Positions 38,913 to 49,129 of a stretch of DNA of 64,000 bases are shown piece after piece; position 1 is the stretch's first letter; each line of letters opens with the position of its first letter. Below the pieces are notes generated by a model. That model was not told the origin of the DNA. It was given only the letters and a program-made list of their open reading frames with translations, and ran no database searches. The DNA comes from Candidatus Phyllobacterium onerii (GTDB taxonomy: Bacteria > Pseudomonadota > Alphaproteobacteria > Rhizobiales > Rhizobiaceae). The DNA lies in assembly GCF_028331445.1 (NCBI RefSeq), contig NZ_JAQMHX010000007.1, positions 248,001-312,000 of the forward strand, in the 5' to 3' direction. The translations under genes and the position numbers were made by a program.

Positions 38913-39803
38913 ATGGATCGTTCCCGGCTTCCCCAATTGGCAATTTTTGCGACTGTCGCGGCGAGTGGCGGTTTTCGTGGCGCGGCCAAGGAACTCGGCA
39001 TCGCGCCGTCGGCTGTCAGTCACGCGATTTCCAGCCTGGAGCAGAGTTTGGGCGTAAGGCTTCTCGCCCGGACGACACGCAGCGTCGCCGTGACGGAAGA
39101 GGGCGCGCTGCTGCTCAAACGGCTTCGTCCGGCCCTTGGCGAGATCGATCTTGCGCTCGATGCGGTCAAGGAGGCGAACAACCGCGTTGCCGGCAATCTG
39201 CGCCTGAGTGTTCCGCCTTTCGCCGCCCATTGGCTTCTGGGGCCGCGCCTGGCGGCTTTCAGCGAGGCCTATCCCGGCGTGACCCTGGAGCTGCGCGTCG
39301 AGGAACCGTTCAACGATATTGTCGCGACGGGCGTCGATGCCGGCATGCGGCTTGGCGAAAGCCTGGAGCCGGACATGATTGCAGTGCGCATGAGCGACGC
39401 GATCAGTGCCAGCATCGTTGCCACGCCGGCCTATTTCGAAAACCATGCTGTGCCGAGGCACCCGCGCGATCTTCTCGATCATCTCTGCATCCGGCGCCGT
39501 TTCTCCAGTGGGCGGGTCTATCGCTGGGAATTCGAAAAGGATGGCGAGGAGATCGTCCTTGACGTAAACGGCCCGCTTATTCTTGGTGATGACCGGCTCG
39601 TGGTCGAAGCAGTTCTTGGCGGTGCTGGCGTCGCATTCCTGCTGCAACACATGGCGCCGGAAGCCATAGCCCAGGGCAGACTTCGCCGCGTGCTTGAGGA
39701 TTGGTGCGCGCCGTTTCCCGGCGTCTATTTGTATTACCCGAGCCGCCGTCAGATGCGCCCGGCACTGCGCGCCTTCATTGATTTCTTCAAGTTTACGATC
39801 TAG
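38913..39803 (+). CDS. LysR-family transcriptional regulator
   Basis: A 296-residue LysR protein. The N-terminal winged helix-turn-helix spans about residues 1-60 ([38 protein letters not shown]), followed by the periplasmic-binding-like effector domain. It resembles the DsdC/GcvA-like group that controls adjacent oxidoreductases. It is divergent from the aldo/keto reductase gene, the usual arrangement for a regulator and its target. ATG 38913 is chosen to fit the conserved N terminus, although its ribosome site is weak. Confidence 0.9.
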   Translation: MDRSRLPQLAIFATVAASGGFRGAAKELGIAPSAVSHAISSLEQSLGVRLLARTTRSVAVTEEGALLLKRLRPALGEIDLALDAVKEANNRVAGNLRLSVPPFAAHWLLGPRLAAFSEAYPGVTLELRVEEPFNDIVATGVDAGMRLGESLEPDMIAVRMSDAISASIVATPAYFENHAVPRHPRDLLDHLCIRRRFSSGRVYRWEFEKDGEEIVLDVNGPLILGDDRLVVEAVLGGAGVAFLLQHMAPEAIAQGRLRRVLEDWCAPFPGVYLYYPSRRQMRPALRAFIDFFKFTI

Positions 39804-39837
39804 GGGTTGTGGAGATTCATGTCAGGGCGAGACGAAA

Positions 39838-39909
39838 ACGGTGGTTTTCGAGCACCGGAGCGCAGCGTACATTCTGGTATGTGAGCACGGGAGTGCAGAA
39901 AAATGCCGT
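39838..39909. repeat. Palindromic dispersed repeat, copy 1
   Basis: A roughly 70-base unit beginning ACGGTGGTTTTCGAG and containing ACCGGAGCGCAGCG, then GTGAGCAC and GTGCAGAAAA. The two halves are imperfect inverted repeats. A closely related copy in the same orientation lies at 40992-41061. It occupies the gap between the LysR gene and the oxidoreductase gene. The sequence looks like intergenic repeats seen in many rhizobial genomes. Confidence 0.75.
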
Positions 39910-39955
39910 TTGCAGGCTGCCATGGCGCGAATATCGACGAAAAGGAGATGTCATC

Positions 39956-40942
39956 ATGTTTCGCTGGGGTATTCTGTCGACGGCAAAAATCGGGGTAACG
40001 GCGGTCATTCCCGCCATATGCAATGCGGAGAATTCGGTCCTGTCGGCCGTTGCCAGCCGCGATCTTGCGAAAGCCCGCGCCGTCGCTGACCGCTTTGGCG
40101 CGCCGCACGCCTTTGGTTCCTACGATGACATGCTGGCATCGAGCGATATTGACGGCGTCTATATTCCGCTCCCGACATCGCAGCATGTGGAATGGTGCCT
40201 GAAGGCCGCCGAGGCCGGCAAGCACGTCCTGTGCGAAAAGCCGATTTCGTTGCACGCCAGCGAGATCGCGGCGCTGCAGCGCGCCCGTGACACCAATGGC
40301 GTGCTGATCTCGGAAGCCTTCATGGTGACGTATCATCCGCAATGGTTGAAGGTTCGCGAACTGATAGCGACAGGCGCCATCGGTCGCTTGCGCCAGGTGC
40401 AGGCTGCGTTCACTTATTTCAACAAGGACGCGAGCAATATGCGCAACCAGCTGTCGCTGGGCGGCGGCGCCTTGCCCGATATCGGTGTCTATCCGACAGT
40501 GGCGACACGATTCGTGACCGGCAAGGAGCCTGTTCGCGCCATGGCGACGATCGAGCGCGATCCGGATTTCGGTACCGATCGCTATGCGAGCGTCCGTGCT
40601 GACTTCGAGGATTTCGAATTGACCTTCTATGTCGCAACACAGCTCGCCGCGCGCCAGTCGATCGCCTTCCATGGCGACAAGGGCTATATCGAGGTCCTCG
40701 CGCCGTTCAACACCGGCAAGTACGACCACGCCAAGATCACGCTGCATGACGCCAGCCATGGATCTTCGACCGAATATAATTTCGGCAATGTGGATCACTA
40801 TTGCCTTGAGGTGGAAGCCTTTGCCCGTGCCGCACAGGGCGAGGATGTCGAAGTGTTCACCCTTGAAAACTCCGTCCTCAATCAAAAGCTGATCGACGCC
40901 GTTTATCGTGCCGGCGAGAGCGGTAACTGGGAAACCGTTTGA
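39956..40942 (+). CDS. Gfo/Idh/MocA-family oxidoreductase
   Basis: A 328-residue NAD(P)-dependent oxidoreductase. A Rossmann N-terminal domain begins [15 protein letters not shown], and the [11 protein letters not shown] motif near residue 95 carries the EKP lysine of the family. The C-terminal domain ([12 protein letters not shown] near residue 170) binds the substrate, usually a sugar or cyclitol. AAAGGAG precedes ATG 39956. The gene is flanked on both sides by copies of the same palindromic repeat. Confidence 0.9.
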   Translation: MFRWGILSTAKIGVTAVIPAICNAENSVLSAVASRDLAKARAVADRFGAPHAFGSYDDMLASSDIDGVYIPLPTSQHVEWCLKAAEAGKHVLCEKPISLHASEIAALQRARDTNGVLISEAFMVTYHPQWLKVRELIATGAIGRLRQVQAAFTYFNKDASNMRNQLSLGGGALPDIGVYPTVATRFVTGKEPVRAMATIERDPDFGTDRYASVRADFEDFELTFYVATQLAARQSIAFHGDKGYIEVLAPFNTGKYDHAKITLHDASHGSSTEYNFGNVDHYCLEVEAFARAAQGEDVEVFTLENSVLNQKLIDAVYRAGESGNWETV

Positions 40943-40991
40943 CCCGACGATCATAGAGACGATTTGGAAAGTCGCTGCGGTGAGGCATATG

Positions 40992-41061
40992 ACGGGGTTT
41001 TCGAGAACCGGAGCGCAGCGGACGTGTTGGTCCGTGAGCACCGGAAGCACAGAAAATCGCG
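40992..41061. repeat. Palindromic dispersed repeat, copy 2
   Basis: Same unit as at 39838-39909: ACGGGGTTTTCGAG, ACCGGAGCGCAGCG, then GTCCGTGAGCACCGG and CACAGAAAA. Here the centre forms a short GGAC/GTCC stem and the outer TTTTC/GAAAA arms pair, so the whole unit can fold as a hairpin. It lies between the oxidoreductase gene and the convergent protease gene. Confidence 0.75.
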
Positions 41062-41098
41062 TCAGATGACCATCGCAGTAGAGTTTACAATCAGTCTC

Positions 41099-42244
41099 TC
41101 ACCAGTAGACCCCGCCGCGCGCCACATGCACGCGCGGCTTGCCATCCGGCGTGTAAAGGCTCTGGGCGCATGCTTCGCATTCCGCTTCGCTGCCCTGCAC
41201 AATCGGGTGCGTTGCCTGCGTGTTGATCAGCGACAGGATTTCCAGATTGTTTGAGTTCCAGCGTCCATATTGCTGGCCGATCTGCGGGACAGATCTGGGG
41301 CGCGTGCGAATATGGTCCTCCGGCTTCAGCTCCAGCTCCGTCAATATATCGCCGCGCGCTGCCATATCGCAGGCTTGTTTTAGCGCGTGAAGCCGCGCCA
41401 CGCGGGCTTCAGTCAGCGGGTGCGTGCGGAGAATTGACGGATCGGGAATGCGTCCACCGGGAAGGATGAGGTTTTCCCAGATCCTGCCTTGAGCCTTCTC
41501 CAGTTTCGTCAGCGCATTGGCGAGACCATCGGGATCGCCGGTCAGCATTGCTGCACCGAGATCGGCATCGAATTCGCGGGTGCGCGACAGCGCCATCTGC
41601 AGCAATCCGCCAATGGTCGGCGCAAACAGCAGCACGATCACGCCGAGCCACGGCACTTGCGCCGCCGATCCGCTGGCCATCCAGGTGATGTTGAACAGGA
41701 GGGAAACGATACCGACAGTGGACATCAACGAGGTAAAGCGCGAGACCGTATCGGCCAGAGCCATTACCTTGAGGTCCTCGTTATGAATATGGCTGATTTC
41801 GTGCGCCAGAACGCCAGTGAGTTCACGCGCTGTCAGTGCCCGAATGAGCTGATCTGTAACCGCGACGACGGAATTGTCTCTTCGCCCTACAGCAAAGGCA
41901 TTCATCATGCGCGAGGGAATGACATGCAGTTTCGGCGGCTTTGGCAGGCTGGCGCGGCGCGCAAGCTCCTCGACGATCGCCAGTCCTTGCGGGAATTCGG
42001 CGCGCGTCACAGGCCTTGCCTTATACATCGTCAGCACCATTTGAGGACTTATACGCCTGATGGCATAAAGGCTGATGCCCCCAAACACGAAGGCGTATAT
42101 GATGCCAGCTGGCCCCGCCAGGGTCCACGCGCAAACGACGAGCAACAGCAGGCTTCCCGCCAGCAGCAGCCAGGTGTGCAGCCTGTTGATAAGCCGGCTC
42201 CGGCGATGTCCAGGCAAGGGGAGATGGAGTGCATTGTCGGTCAT
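41099..42244 (-). CDS. M48 family zinc metalloprotease (HtpX-like)
   Basis: A 381-residue membrane protease. Two N-terminal hydrophobic segments (about residues 20-62) precede the catalytic HEISHIHNED motif near residue 148; two more hydrophobic stretches follow, and the third metal ligand lies in the SRTREFDADLGA segment near residue 218. The THPLTEARVARL motif and a long C-terminal tail with a CEAC pair complete it. HtpX-type proteases degrade misfolded membrane proteins. It is divergent from dnaK across 222 bases. The start is uncertain: ATG 42244 and ATG 42271 are both possible, and neither has a strong ribosome site. Confidence 0.88.
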   Translation of the reverse strand: MTDNALHLPLPGHRRSRLINRLHTWLLLAGSLLLLVVCAWTLAGPAGIIYAFVFGGISLYAIRRISPQMVLTMYKARPVTRAEFPQGLAIVEELARRASLPKPPKLHVIPSRMMNAFAVGRRDNSVVAVTDQLIRALTARELTGVLAHEISHIHNEDLKVMALADTVSRFTSLMSTVGIVSLLFNITWMASGSAAQVPWLGVIVLLFAPTIGGLLQMALSRTREFDADLGAAMLTGDPDGLANALTKLEKAQGRIWENLILPGGRIPDPSILRTHPLTEARVARLHALKQACDMAARGDILTELELKPEDHIRTRPRSVPQIGQQYGRWNSNNLEILSLINTQATHPIVQGSEAECEACAQSLYTPDGKPRVHVARGGVYW

Positions 42245-42321
42245 AGGCGATATATGGGGCGAAAAAAGCATTTTGCCGAGTCTTTTAGGGTGATTAAGCA
42301 TGCAAATGCAGCCTCTTCTGA

Positions 42322-42350
42322 CTTGCATGGTAATTTTCCGCTTCTTATAT
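42322..42350 (+). promoter_or_regulatory. Candidate RpoH (sigma-32) promoter of dnaK
   Basis: CTTG at 42322-42325 and CTTATAT at 42344-42350 are spaced 18 bases apart. This matches the alphaproteobacterial heat-shock promoter pattern (CTTG, 17-18 bases, CYTATNT). It is 117 bases before the dnaK ATG, and no equally good sigma-70 promoter is evident. Confidence 0.6.
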
Positions 42351-42466
42351 AGCCCTCAACACGCTAGAACCGCCCATCCCGGCGACTCTGGACTGTGAAA
42401 CCCCTAGAGGCTGCCGTATGGAATGCTCGGCAGAGGTCCCGGCAGCCTGCTGAATGGAGAAGAGTA

Positions 42467-44392
42467 ATGGCTAAAGTTATCGGTATTGATCTAGGTACCA
42501 CCAATTCCTGCGTCGCTGTCATGGATGGCAAAAACGCGAAGGTTATTGAAAATGCAGAAGGTGCACGCACAACACCTTCGATCATCGCTTTTACGGATAG
42601 CGATGAGCGCCTCGCTGGCCAGCCGGCCAAGCGCCAGGCTGTCACCAATCCGGAAGGCACGGTTTTTGCGGTAAAGCGCCTTATCGGTCGCCGCTATGAA
42701 GACCCGACCGTCGAGAAGGACAAGAAGCTTGTTCCTTACAACATTGTCAAAGGCGACAATGGCGATGCATGGGTAGAGGTCCACAAGAAGAAATATTCGC
42801 CTTCGCAGATCTCTGCGATGATCCTGCAGAAGATGAAGGAAACGGCGGAAGCCTATCTTGGCGAAAAGGTCGAGAAGGCTGTCATTACGGTTCCTGCATA
42901 CTTCAACGACGCCCAGCGTCAGGCAACCAAGGATGCCGGCAAGATCGCTGGCCTTGAAGTACTGCGCATCATCAATGAGCCGACTGCGGCTGCCCTTGCC
43001 TATGGCCTCGACAAGAAGGAAGGCAAGACCATTGCCGTCTACGATCTTGGCGGCGGTACTTTCGACGTTTCGATCCTCGAGATCGGCGACGGCGTTTTTG
43101 AAGTCAAATCCACCAATGGCGATACGTTCCTTGGCGGTGAAGATTTCGACATGCGTCTGGTCGAATATTTCGCAGCCGAGTTCAAGAAGGAACAGGGCAT
43201 CGACCTGAAGAACGACAAGCTCGCTCTGCAGCGCCTCAAGGAAGCTGCCGAAAAGGCCAAGATCGAGCTCTCGTCCGCGCAGCAGACGGAAATCAACCTG
43301 CCCTTCATCACCGCCGATGCTACCGGTCCGAAGCACCTGACGATGAAATTGTCGCGTGCCAAGTTCGAGAGCCTGGTCGATGATCTGGTTCAGCGCACTG
43401 TCGAGCCTTGCAAGTCGGCTCTCAAGGATGCTGGCCTCAAGGCTGGCGAGATCGATGAAGTGGTTCTTGTCGGCGGCATGACCCGCATGCCGAAGATCCA
43501 GGAAATCGTGAAAGCCTTCTTCGGCAAGGAACCCCACAAGGGCGTAAATCCTGACGAAGTTGTTGCCATGGGTGCTGCCATTCAGGCCGGCGTTCTGCAG
43601 GGCGACGTCAAGGACGTTCTCCTGCTCGACGTTACCCCGCTTTCACTCGGCATCGAAACACTTGGCGGTGTCTTTACCCGCCTGATCGAGCGCAACACGA
43701 CGATCCCGACCAAGAAATCGCAGACCTTCTCCACGGCCGAGGACAGCCAGTCCGCCGTGACGATCCGCGTCTTCCAGGGCGAGCGTGAAATGGCTGCCGA
43801 CAACAAGTCTCTCGGCCAGTTCGACCTCGTTGGCATTCCGCCCGCACCGCGCGGCGTTCCGCAGATCGAGGTGACGTTCGACATCGACGCCAATGGTATC
43901 GTCAACGTCTCGGCCAAGGACAAAGGCACAGGCAAGGAACACCAGATCCGTATCCAGGCATCCGGTGGACTTTCCGATGCGGACATCGAGAAGATGGTCA
44001 AGGACGCCGAGGCCAACGCCGAAAGCGACAAGAAGCGCCGCGAGGCTGTCGAGTCGAAGAACCAGGCTGAAGCTTTGGTCCATTCGACCGAGAAGTCGCT
44101 CAAGGATTATGGCGACAAGGTCTCGGCCGAGGACAAGGCATCGATCGAGACGGCTCTTGCCGAATTGAAGACGGCGGTTGAAGGCGACGATGCCGAGGTG
44201 ATCAAGGCAAAGACCCAGACGCTTGCCGAAGTTTCGATGAAGCTTGGTCAGGCCATGTATGAAGCCTCGCAGGCTGCCGAGGCCGCTTCCGCCGAAGGCG
44301 GCGAAGCCGATGCAACCGCCAAGGCGGATGACGATGTCGTCGATGCCGATTTCGAAGAAATCGACGAAGACGGCAAGAAGAAGTCAGCTTAA
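42467..44392 (+). CDS. dnaK: Chaperone DnaK (Hsp70)
   Basis: A 641-residue Hsp70. The nucleotide-binding domain ([14 protein letters not shown] at the start; [15 protein letters not shown] near residue 190; the second phosphate loop [16 protein letters not shown] near residue 335) is followed by the substrate-binding domain, the helical lid and an acidic tail ending [16 protein letters not shown]. It folds proteins with DnaJ and GrpE. ATG 42467 has GGAGAAGAG upstream; the frame is open 24 codons further back without conservation. A terminator follows, so dnaJ probably has its own promoter. Confidence 0.99.
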   Translation: MAKVIGIDLGTTNSCVAVMDGKNAKVIENAEGARTTPSIIAFTDSDERLAGQPAKRQAVTNPEGTVFAVKRLIGRRYEDPTVEKDKKLVPYNIVKGDNGDAWVEVHKKKYSPSQISAMILQKMKETAEAYLGEKVEKAVITVPAYFNDAQRQATKDAGKIAGLEVLRIINEPTAAALAYGLDKKEGKTIAVYDLGGGTFDVSILEIGDGVFEVKSTNGDTFLGGEDFDMRLVEYFAAEFKKEQGIDLKNDKLALQRLKEAAEKAKIELSSAQQTEINLPFITADATGPKHLTMKLSRAKFESLVDDLVQRTVEPCKSALKDAGLKAGEIDEVVLVGGMTRMPKIQEIVKAFFGKEPHKGVNPDEVVAMGAAIQAGVLQGDVKDVLLLDVTPLSLGIETLGGVFTRLIERNTTIPTKKSQTFSTAEDSQSAVTIRVFQGEREMAADNKSLGQFDLVGIPPAPRGVPQIEVTFDIDANGIVNVSAKDKGTGKEHQIRIQASGGLSDADIEKMVKDAEANAESDKKRREAVESKNQAEALVHSTEKSLKDYGDKVSAEDKASIETALAELKTAVEGDDAEVIKAKTQTLAEVSMKLGQAMYEASQAAEAASAEGGEADATAKADDDVVDADFEEIDEDGKKKSA

Positions 44393-44413
44393 CCAGCGAC
44401 TAAGTTCCAAACG

Positions 44414-44442
44414 AAAGCCCGGCCTTGTGCCGGGCTTTTTTT
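44414..44442 (+). terminator. Terminator after dnaK
   Basis: AAAGCCCGG pairs with CCGGGCTTT around a CCTTGTG loop, followed by a T run. Confidence 0.94.
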
Positions 44443-44599
44443 ATTTGTGGGCGGGTCCGCTATAGGACTTTTGGATAATTGATATTTTCTTGTGACGGAA
44501 CATAATAAGAACATGCGCAATTCACAGCGCAGTCGAATTTCATGACGTGATCTTTTTGTGAACGATCCAAATAGCTTTAAACATTTGAAAGGACCAAAT

Positions 44600-45115
44600 A
44601 TGAGCATGGAGTACTGGGTACATCTGAATGAGATATCGGACGATATAATTCCTGATATGATCAGTGAACTTAACAAATTTGAAATGACCTGCGAGATCTA
44701 CCCAGGCTTCAGTTTCTCCAAACACTCGGGATTTCTCCCGTTCAAGTTCCGCTTGTCCAATCCAAAGCTTGACATCCTGAAAGACAAGGATCTGGTGAGC
44801 GGATTTGAACTCTACGTCGAGGATTTTGATCCCGAAGACGCCGATTGGTTTAGCCCGGAAGATCTGGCCCGGCTATCGGAATTCAAAAAGACGGTGTCGA
44901 TCAGATTTGGCGCTTCCGACAGCTTTCAACTGCGATTTGCCGACCTGACAAGCGCAGTGATAGCAAAGCTTACCGGAGGGCCCCGATCTTTTGATGAGGA
45001 TGTCGACTATAACACTTCGACAATCGCCGACAAAAGCTGGGAGGACCTCAAGCACTGGGAAAATTCGATCGCCGATGACGACTGGCGCTATTATGAGTTC
45101 CAGGGTTGGCACTGA
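44600..45115 (+). CDS. Unrecognised acidic protein between dnaK and dnaJ
   Basis: A 171-residue acidic protein with no signal peptide or membrane segment and no family I recognise. It is rich in aromatic and acidic residues (EYWVHLNEISDDIIPDMI near the start; WRYYEFQGWH at the end). Residues 1-55 could form an alpha/beta unit; the C-terminal third has an acidic WEDLKHWENSIADDDW stretch. ATG 44600 follows GAAAGGACC, a fair ribosome site; an in-frame upstream ATG at 44558 lacks one. Its base composition is more AT-rich than dnaK and dnaJ, and it breaks a normally adjacent pair, which suggests insertion. An immunity-type or orphan cargo gene is one possibility, without proof. Confidence 0.7.
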   Translation: MSMEYWVHLNEISDDIIPDMISELNKFEMTCEIYPGFSFSKHSGFLPFKFRLSNPKLDILKDKDLVSGFELYVEDFDPEDADWFSPEDLARLSEFKKTVSIRFGASDSFQLRFADLTSAVIAKLTGGPRSFDEDVDYNTSTIADKSWEDLKHWENSIADDDWRYYEFQGWH

Positions 45116-45302
45116 ACAAGCTAAACATATGTCTCAGATTCGTGGAGCGCTTGCCACACAAACGCAATAATCAGCAAATATGCGCCATTTCGGGCGAATC
45201 AATATAAGTTGGCTATGGCATTCACGGGCGTGAACACCTAAATACCGCCTTTAAATGTGCTTCTGAAGAAGCGTTTGCGATTTTCTGGGAATGAGTGTCT
45301 GG

Positions 45303-46430
45303 ATGAAGGCTGACTATTACGAAACCCTCGGCGTAGCGAAAAGCGCTGATGAGAAAGAGCTGAAGAGCGCTTTCCGTAAACTGGCAATGCAATTTCACCC
45401 AGACAAGAATCCGGGCGACGCCGATGCCGAGCATCGCTTCAAGGAAATCGGCGAGGCCTATGAAACCCTGAAGGACCCGCAGAAACGTGCTGCCTATGAC
45501 CGGTTCGGTCATGCCGCCTTCGAAAACGGCGGGATGAATGGCGGCGGCGGGTTTGGTGGCGCCGGTGGCTTTGCCGATATTTTCGAAGACATTTTCGGCG
45601 AGATGATGGGCGGTGGACGCCAGCGCCGGTCAGGCGGGCGCGAGCGCGGTGCGGACCTGCGTTACAATATGGAAATAACGCTCGAAGAAGCCTATGCGGG
45701 CAAGACGGCGCAGATCAGGGTCCCGACCTCGATCACCTGTGACGAATGCTCGGGCAGCGGCGCCAAGCCAGGTACGCAGCCGGTCACCTGCAGCACCTGT
45801 AGCGGATCCGGGCGTGTTCGGGCGGCGCAGGGTTTCTTCTCCATCGAACGCACCTGCCCGACCTGCCACGGCCGCGGCCAGATCATCAAGGATCCGTGCC
45901 CGAAATGCAGTGGCCAGGGGCGTATAACCGAGGAGCGTGCTCTTTCGGTCAATATTCCGGCCGGCATCGAAGACGGCACGCGTATCCGGCTTACGGGCGA
46001 GGGCGAAGCGGGCTTGCGTGGCGGACCCGCTGGCGATCTCTATATTTTCCTCTCATTGAAGCCGCATGAATTCTTCCAGCGCGATGGGGCCGATCTCTAT
46101 TGCAAGGTGCCCATCTCCATGACGACCGCGGCGCTTGGCGGCCAGTTCGAGGTAGCGACGCTCGACGGTACGCAGACGCGTGTCAAGATTCCGGACGGTA
46201 CGCAGAACGCCAAGCAGTTCCGCCTGAAAGGCAAAGGCATGCCAGTGCTGCGCCAGCCGGCCATGGGTGACCTCTATATTCAGATCGCAATCGAGACGCC
46301 GCAAAACCTAAACAAGCGTCAGCGCGAATTGCTGGAGGAGTTCGACCGCATCTCGTCGCAGGACAACAGCCCGCAATCGTCCGGCTTCTTTGCACGGATG
46401 AAAGAGTTCTTCGAGGGCCTAAGCGAATAA
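45303..46430 (+). CDS. dnaJ: Chaperone DnaJ (Hsp40)
   Basis: A 375-residue type I DnaJ. The J domain with HPDKN is at residues 1-70, then a Gly/Phe-rich linker with [10 protein letters not shown], then four CxxCxGxG-type zinc repeats ([32 protein letters not shown]) at about residues 145-220, and the C-terminal client-binding domains. It stimulates DnaK ATPase. [11 protein letters not shown] from ATG 45303 is the usual N terminus; ATG 45291 in the same frame would add four residues. Confidence 0.98.
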   Translation: MKADYYETLGVAKSADEKELKSAFRKLAMQFHPDKNPGDADAEHRFKEIGEAYETLKDPQKRAAYDRFGHAAFENGGMNGGGGFGGAGGFADIFEDIFGEMMGGGRQRRSGGRERGADLRYNMEITLEEAYAGKTAQIRVPTSITCDECSGSGAKPGTQPVTCSTCSGSGRVRAAQGFFSIERTCPTCHGRGQIIKDPCPKCSGQGRITEERALSVNIPAGIEDGTRIRLTGEGEAGLRGGPAGDLYIFLSLKPHEFFQRDGADLYCKVPISMTTAALGGQFEVATLDGTQTRVKIPDGTQNAKQFRLKGKGMPVLRQPAMGDLYIQIAIETPQNLNKRQRELLEEFDRISSQDNSPQSSGFFARMKEFFEGLSE

Positions 46431-46517
46431 TTTTATTGGAACTTTTCCGCGTGTCGGACTTGCTTCCGCCGTGGGTTGCGTCATAAACTTGTCTAACTGC
46501 GACGGAGGATAAGCGGG

Positions 46518-47114
46518 ATGTCACGACCCTTGGGAAAAAAACTGGCCGAAAAGTTCGGCGAGGAAATCCGGTTCTTCAAGGGATGGATGCATGGCCCCAA
46601 GGCTGTGGGCTCGATCCTGCCGACAAGTTCCATTACCGCGCGCCGCATGGCCAGTGTCGTCAACCCGCACTCAGGCCTTCCCGTGCTGGAACTGGGGCCG
46701 GGCACCGGTGTTATCACCCGCGCAATCCTTGATCGCGGCGTTGCTCCAACCAAGCTCTACAGCGTCGAATATTCATCGGATTTTGCCCAGCATTTGCGCG
46801 AGGATTTTCCGGGCGTGAACATCATCGAGGGCGATGCCTTCAATCTGGACGTGACCCTCGGCGACAAGCGCGAGCAGAAGTTCGATTCGGTCGTTTCTGC
46901 CGTACCGCTTTTGAATTTCCCCGTCGGCGACCGCGTCAAGATCATCGAGGATTTGCTGCGCCGCATTCCGCATGGTCGGCCGATTGTGCAGATCACCTAT
47001 GGGCCGATGTCGCCGGTACCGGCCGGGCGTGGCAATTACAAGATCGAACATCTCGATTTCATTATCCGTAATGTGCCGCCTGCGCGTTTGTGGGTCTACC
47101 GCCGGGTCGATTGA
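46518..47114 (+). CDS. pmtA: Phospholipid N-methyltransferase PmtA (Sinorhizobium type)
   Basis: A 198-residue SAM-dependent methyltransferase. Motif I is VLELGPGTGVITRAIL near residue 55, and the N-terminal EIRFFKGWMHGPKAVGSILP stretch is characteristic of rhizobial PmtA. It converts phosphatidylethanolamine stepwise to phosphatidylcholine at the inner membrane. The position after dnaJ is a conserved rhizobial neighbourhood. A KsgA-like rRNA methyltransferase is less likely because of the N-terminal signature. Confidence 0.9.
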   Translation: MSRPLGKKLAEKFGEEIRFFKGWMHGPKAVGSILPTSSITARRMASVVNPHSGLPVLELGPGTGVITRAILDRGVAPTKLYSVEYSSDFAQHLREDFPGVNIIEGDAFNLDVTLGDKREQKFDSVVSAVPLLNFPVGDRVKIIEDLLRRIPHGRPIVQITYGPMSPVPAGRGNYKIEHLDFIIRNVPPARLWVYRRVD

Positions 47115-47162
47115 CCTCCTATAGTCCTCCCGTGGTCTGGTAAATTCCTCAGAGGGAACTCA

Positions 47163-47747
47163 ATGCTGCCGAAAATTCTTGTTTTCGCGGGCTCGAACCG
47201 TACGGGCGCTTTTAGTGGCCAGGTTGCAAATGTTGCGGTCAGAACGTTGGTGGAACTCGGCGCCGATGTCACACGGATTGCGTTGATCGACTATCCGCTG
47301 CCACTCATGGATGAAGATCTGGAAGAGGAAAAGGGCATTCCCGAAAATGCCATGAAACTTGGCCGGCTATTCGCGGCGCATGACGCCATTTTGATCGCAT
47401 CGCCCGAATATAACTCGTCGATCCCGCCGCTGGTGAAGAATACCATCGACTGGGTCAGCCGCATCTCGAAGGACGGCGACAAGCCGCTCAAGCCCTATGC
47501 CGAAAAGGTCGTGGCGCTGTGCTCGTCCTCGAACGGCAATTTCGCAGGCATACGCTGTCTATACCATCTGCGTGCCGTGCTGATGAATGTTGGCACCCAG
47601 ATCATTACGGAACAATGCTCGGTGCCGCGCGCGCAGGATGCGTTCGCCGAAGATGGCTCGTTCAAGGACGAGCGGACTGCCAAAGCGATGCAGCGCGCGT
47701 GCCAATCCTTGATTGACCACACGAGATTCGCCATTTCTCGTCGATAG
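47163..47747 (+). CDS. NADPH-dependent FMN reductase-family flavoprotein
   Basis: A 194-residue flavodoxin-like protein. The FMN phosphate loop is GSNRTGAFSGQVA near residue 10, and SPEYNSSIPPLVKNTIDWVSR near residue 80 (given here as SPEYNSSIPPLVKN) is the family signature. Relatives reduce FMN, azo dyes, quinones or chromate. It lies 48 bases after pmtA and 78 bases before pyrF. Confidence 0.9.
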   Translation: MLPKILVFAGSNRTGAFSGQVANVAVRTLVELGADVTRIALIDYPLPLMDEDLEEEKGIPENAMKLGRLFAAHDAILIASPEYNSSIPPLVKNTIDWVSRISKDGDKPLKPYAEKVVALCSSSNGNFAGIRCLYHLRAVLMNVGTQIITEQCSVPRAQDAFAEDGSFKDERTAKAMQRACQSLIDHTRFAISRR

Positions 47748-47825
47748 ACAAAACTTGCGCTAGCATATTTCCTATCCGGTTGATCTGTGCGATTGAGGTT
47801 CGATCAACAAAAAGGGTGATTTGTC

Positions 47826-48524
47826 ATGACGGAAACGGCCTTGCGCGAGCGCCTGATCGTCGGACTTGATGTGCCGACATTGAAAGCAGCCGAACAGGCG
47901 GTCAGCGAACTTGGCGATACGGTGTCGTTCTACAAGATCGGCTACCAGCTGGCATTTGCCGGTGGGCTTGGCTTTGCCAGCGAGCTTGTCAGCTCGGGCA
48001 AAAAAGTCTTCCTCGATATGAAACTTCTCGACATCGACAATACCGTAGCCAAGGGTGTCGAGAACATCGTCAGGATGGGCGTCTCCATGCTCACGCTGCA
48101 CGCCTACCCCAAGGCGATGAGGGCAGCGGTCGAGGCGGCCAGGGGATCGGACCTCTGCCTTCTCGGGGTAACGGTGTTGACTTCGATGGATCAGCAGGAT
48201 CTGGCTGATGCAGGCTATGAGCACGATCCCGATACGCTGGTCCTTATTCGCTCCGAGCAGGCGCTTCAGGCGGGAATGGGCGGGATTGTCTGCGCCGCAA
48301 CGGAAGCTGCCGCCGTCCGCAAGATCGTCGGACCGGAGCTGGCCATCGTCACCCCCGGAATCCGTCCGGCCGGTGCCGACCTGGGCGATCAGAAACGGGT
48401 GATGACACCCGCCGATGCGCTGCGGTCCGGTGCAAGCCATCTGGTGGTCGGCCGGCCGATTGTCGGCGCGCCGGATAGGAAGGCAATCGCAGAAGCTATC
48501 CTCGCGGAAATGTCCAACGCCTGA
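47826..48524 (+). CDS. pyrF: Orotidine 5'-phosphate decarboxylase
   Basis: A 232-residue TIM-barrel enzyme for the last step of UMP synthesis. The catalytic Asp-Lys-Asp array lies in [13 protein letters not shown] near residue 62, and the phosphate-binding [11 protein letters not shown] near residue 210 is typical. AAAAAGGGTG precedes the ATG. Confidence 0.97.
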   Translation: MTETALRERLIVGLDVPTLKAAEQAVSELGDTVSFYKIGYQLAFAGGLGFASELVSSGKKVFLDMKLLDIDNTVAKGVENIVRMGVSMLTLHAYPKAMRAAVEAARGSDLCLLGVTVLTSMDQQDLADAGYEHDPDTLVLIRSEQALQAGMGGIVCAATEAAAVRKIVGPELAIVTPGIRPAGADLGDQKRVMTPADALRSGASHLVVGRPIVGAPDRKAIAEAILAEMSNA

Positions 48525-48663
48525 AGAAGCATACGAGGCAAGAACTGCGCAACTTTCGGCAAAACCTGCGCAAGAATCATTGAATCTCACACGACAATCG
48601 GCTGAAATGGTGCAAGATTTTCAACCCTGTCGAGCAATTTGGTTGTGAAAGGTAGAATATCGG

Positions 48664-48951
48664 ATGGCCAAAGGATATTGGATCGCACGTATCGATGTCA
48701 GAGACGCGGAACGTTACAAGGACTATATCTTAACGGCAAAGCCGGCTTTTGAAAAATACGGTGCCAATTTTCTGGCTCGTGGCGGGCAGTACCATGTGCT
48801 TGAAGGTCAGGCTCGCGGCCGCAATGTTGTCATTGAATTCCCCTCGCTTCAGGCGGCCGTCGATTGCTATAATTCTCAGGAATATCAAGCAGCTAAGGCA
48901 ATTCGCATTACCGTTGCCGATGGAGAAATGCTGGTCGTCGAAGGCGCTTGA
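48664..48951 (+). CDS. DUF1330 family protein
   Basis: A 95-residue cytoplasmic protein of the dimeric alpha/beta-barrel DUF1330 family (MAKGYWIARIDVRDAERYK at the start; FLARGGQYHVLEG in the middle). The family is widespread and without an established activity. It is 139 bases after pyrF and is probably a separate unit or the tail of the same operon. Confidence 0.88.
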   Translation: MAKGYWIARIDVRDAERYKDYILTAKPAFEKYGANFLARGGQYHVLEGQARGRNVVIEFPSLQAAVDCYNSQEYQAAKAIRITVADGEMLVVEGA

Positions 48952-49129
48952 TCGCTGGCAGCTCATATTTTCCAGCACGCGAAGTTGTGAACATCTATAC
49001 CCGACCTTATCCCATTGTTGCATTGCAATATTGGGGAAACCCGCTACGGTCACTGACCAGTCAAGAAATCTTTCATATTTAAGGGAGAGATTCTTGGAAC
49101 TGACGTTGCGTTGATCGATCGGAAATTGG

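Noticed and set aside
39800-41050. Long open frame on the minus strand opposite the Gfo/Idh gene (over 400 codons)
   Set aside because: It is the antisense shadow of a clear oxidoreductase gene and crosses both palindromic repeats; it has no family motifs or ribosome site.
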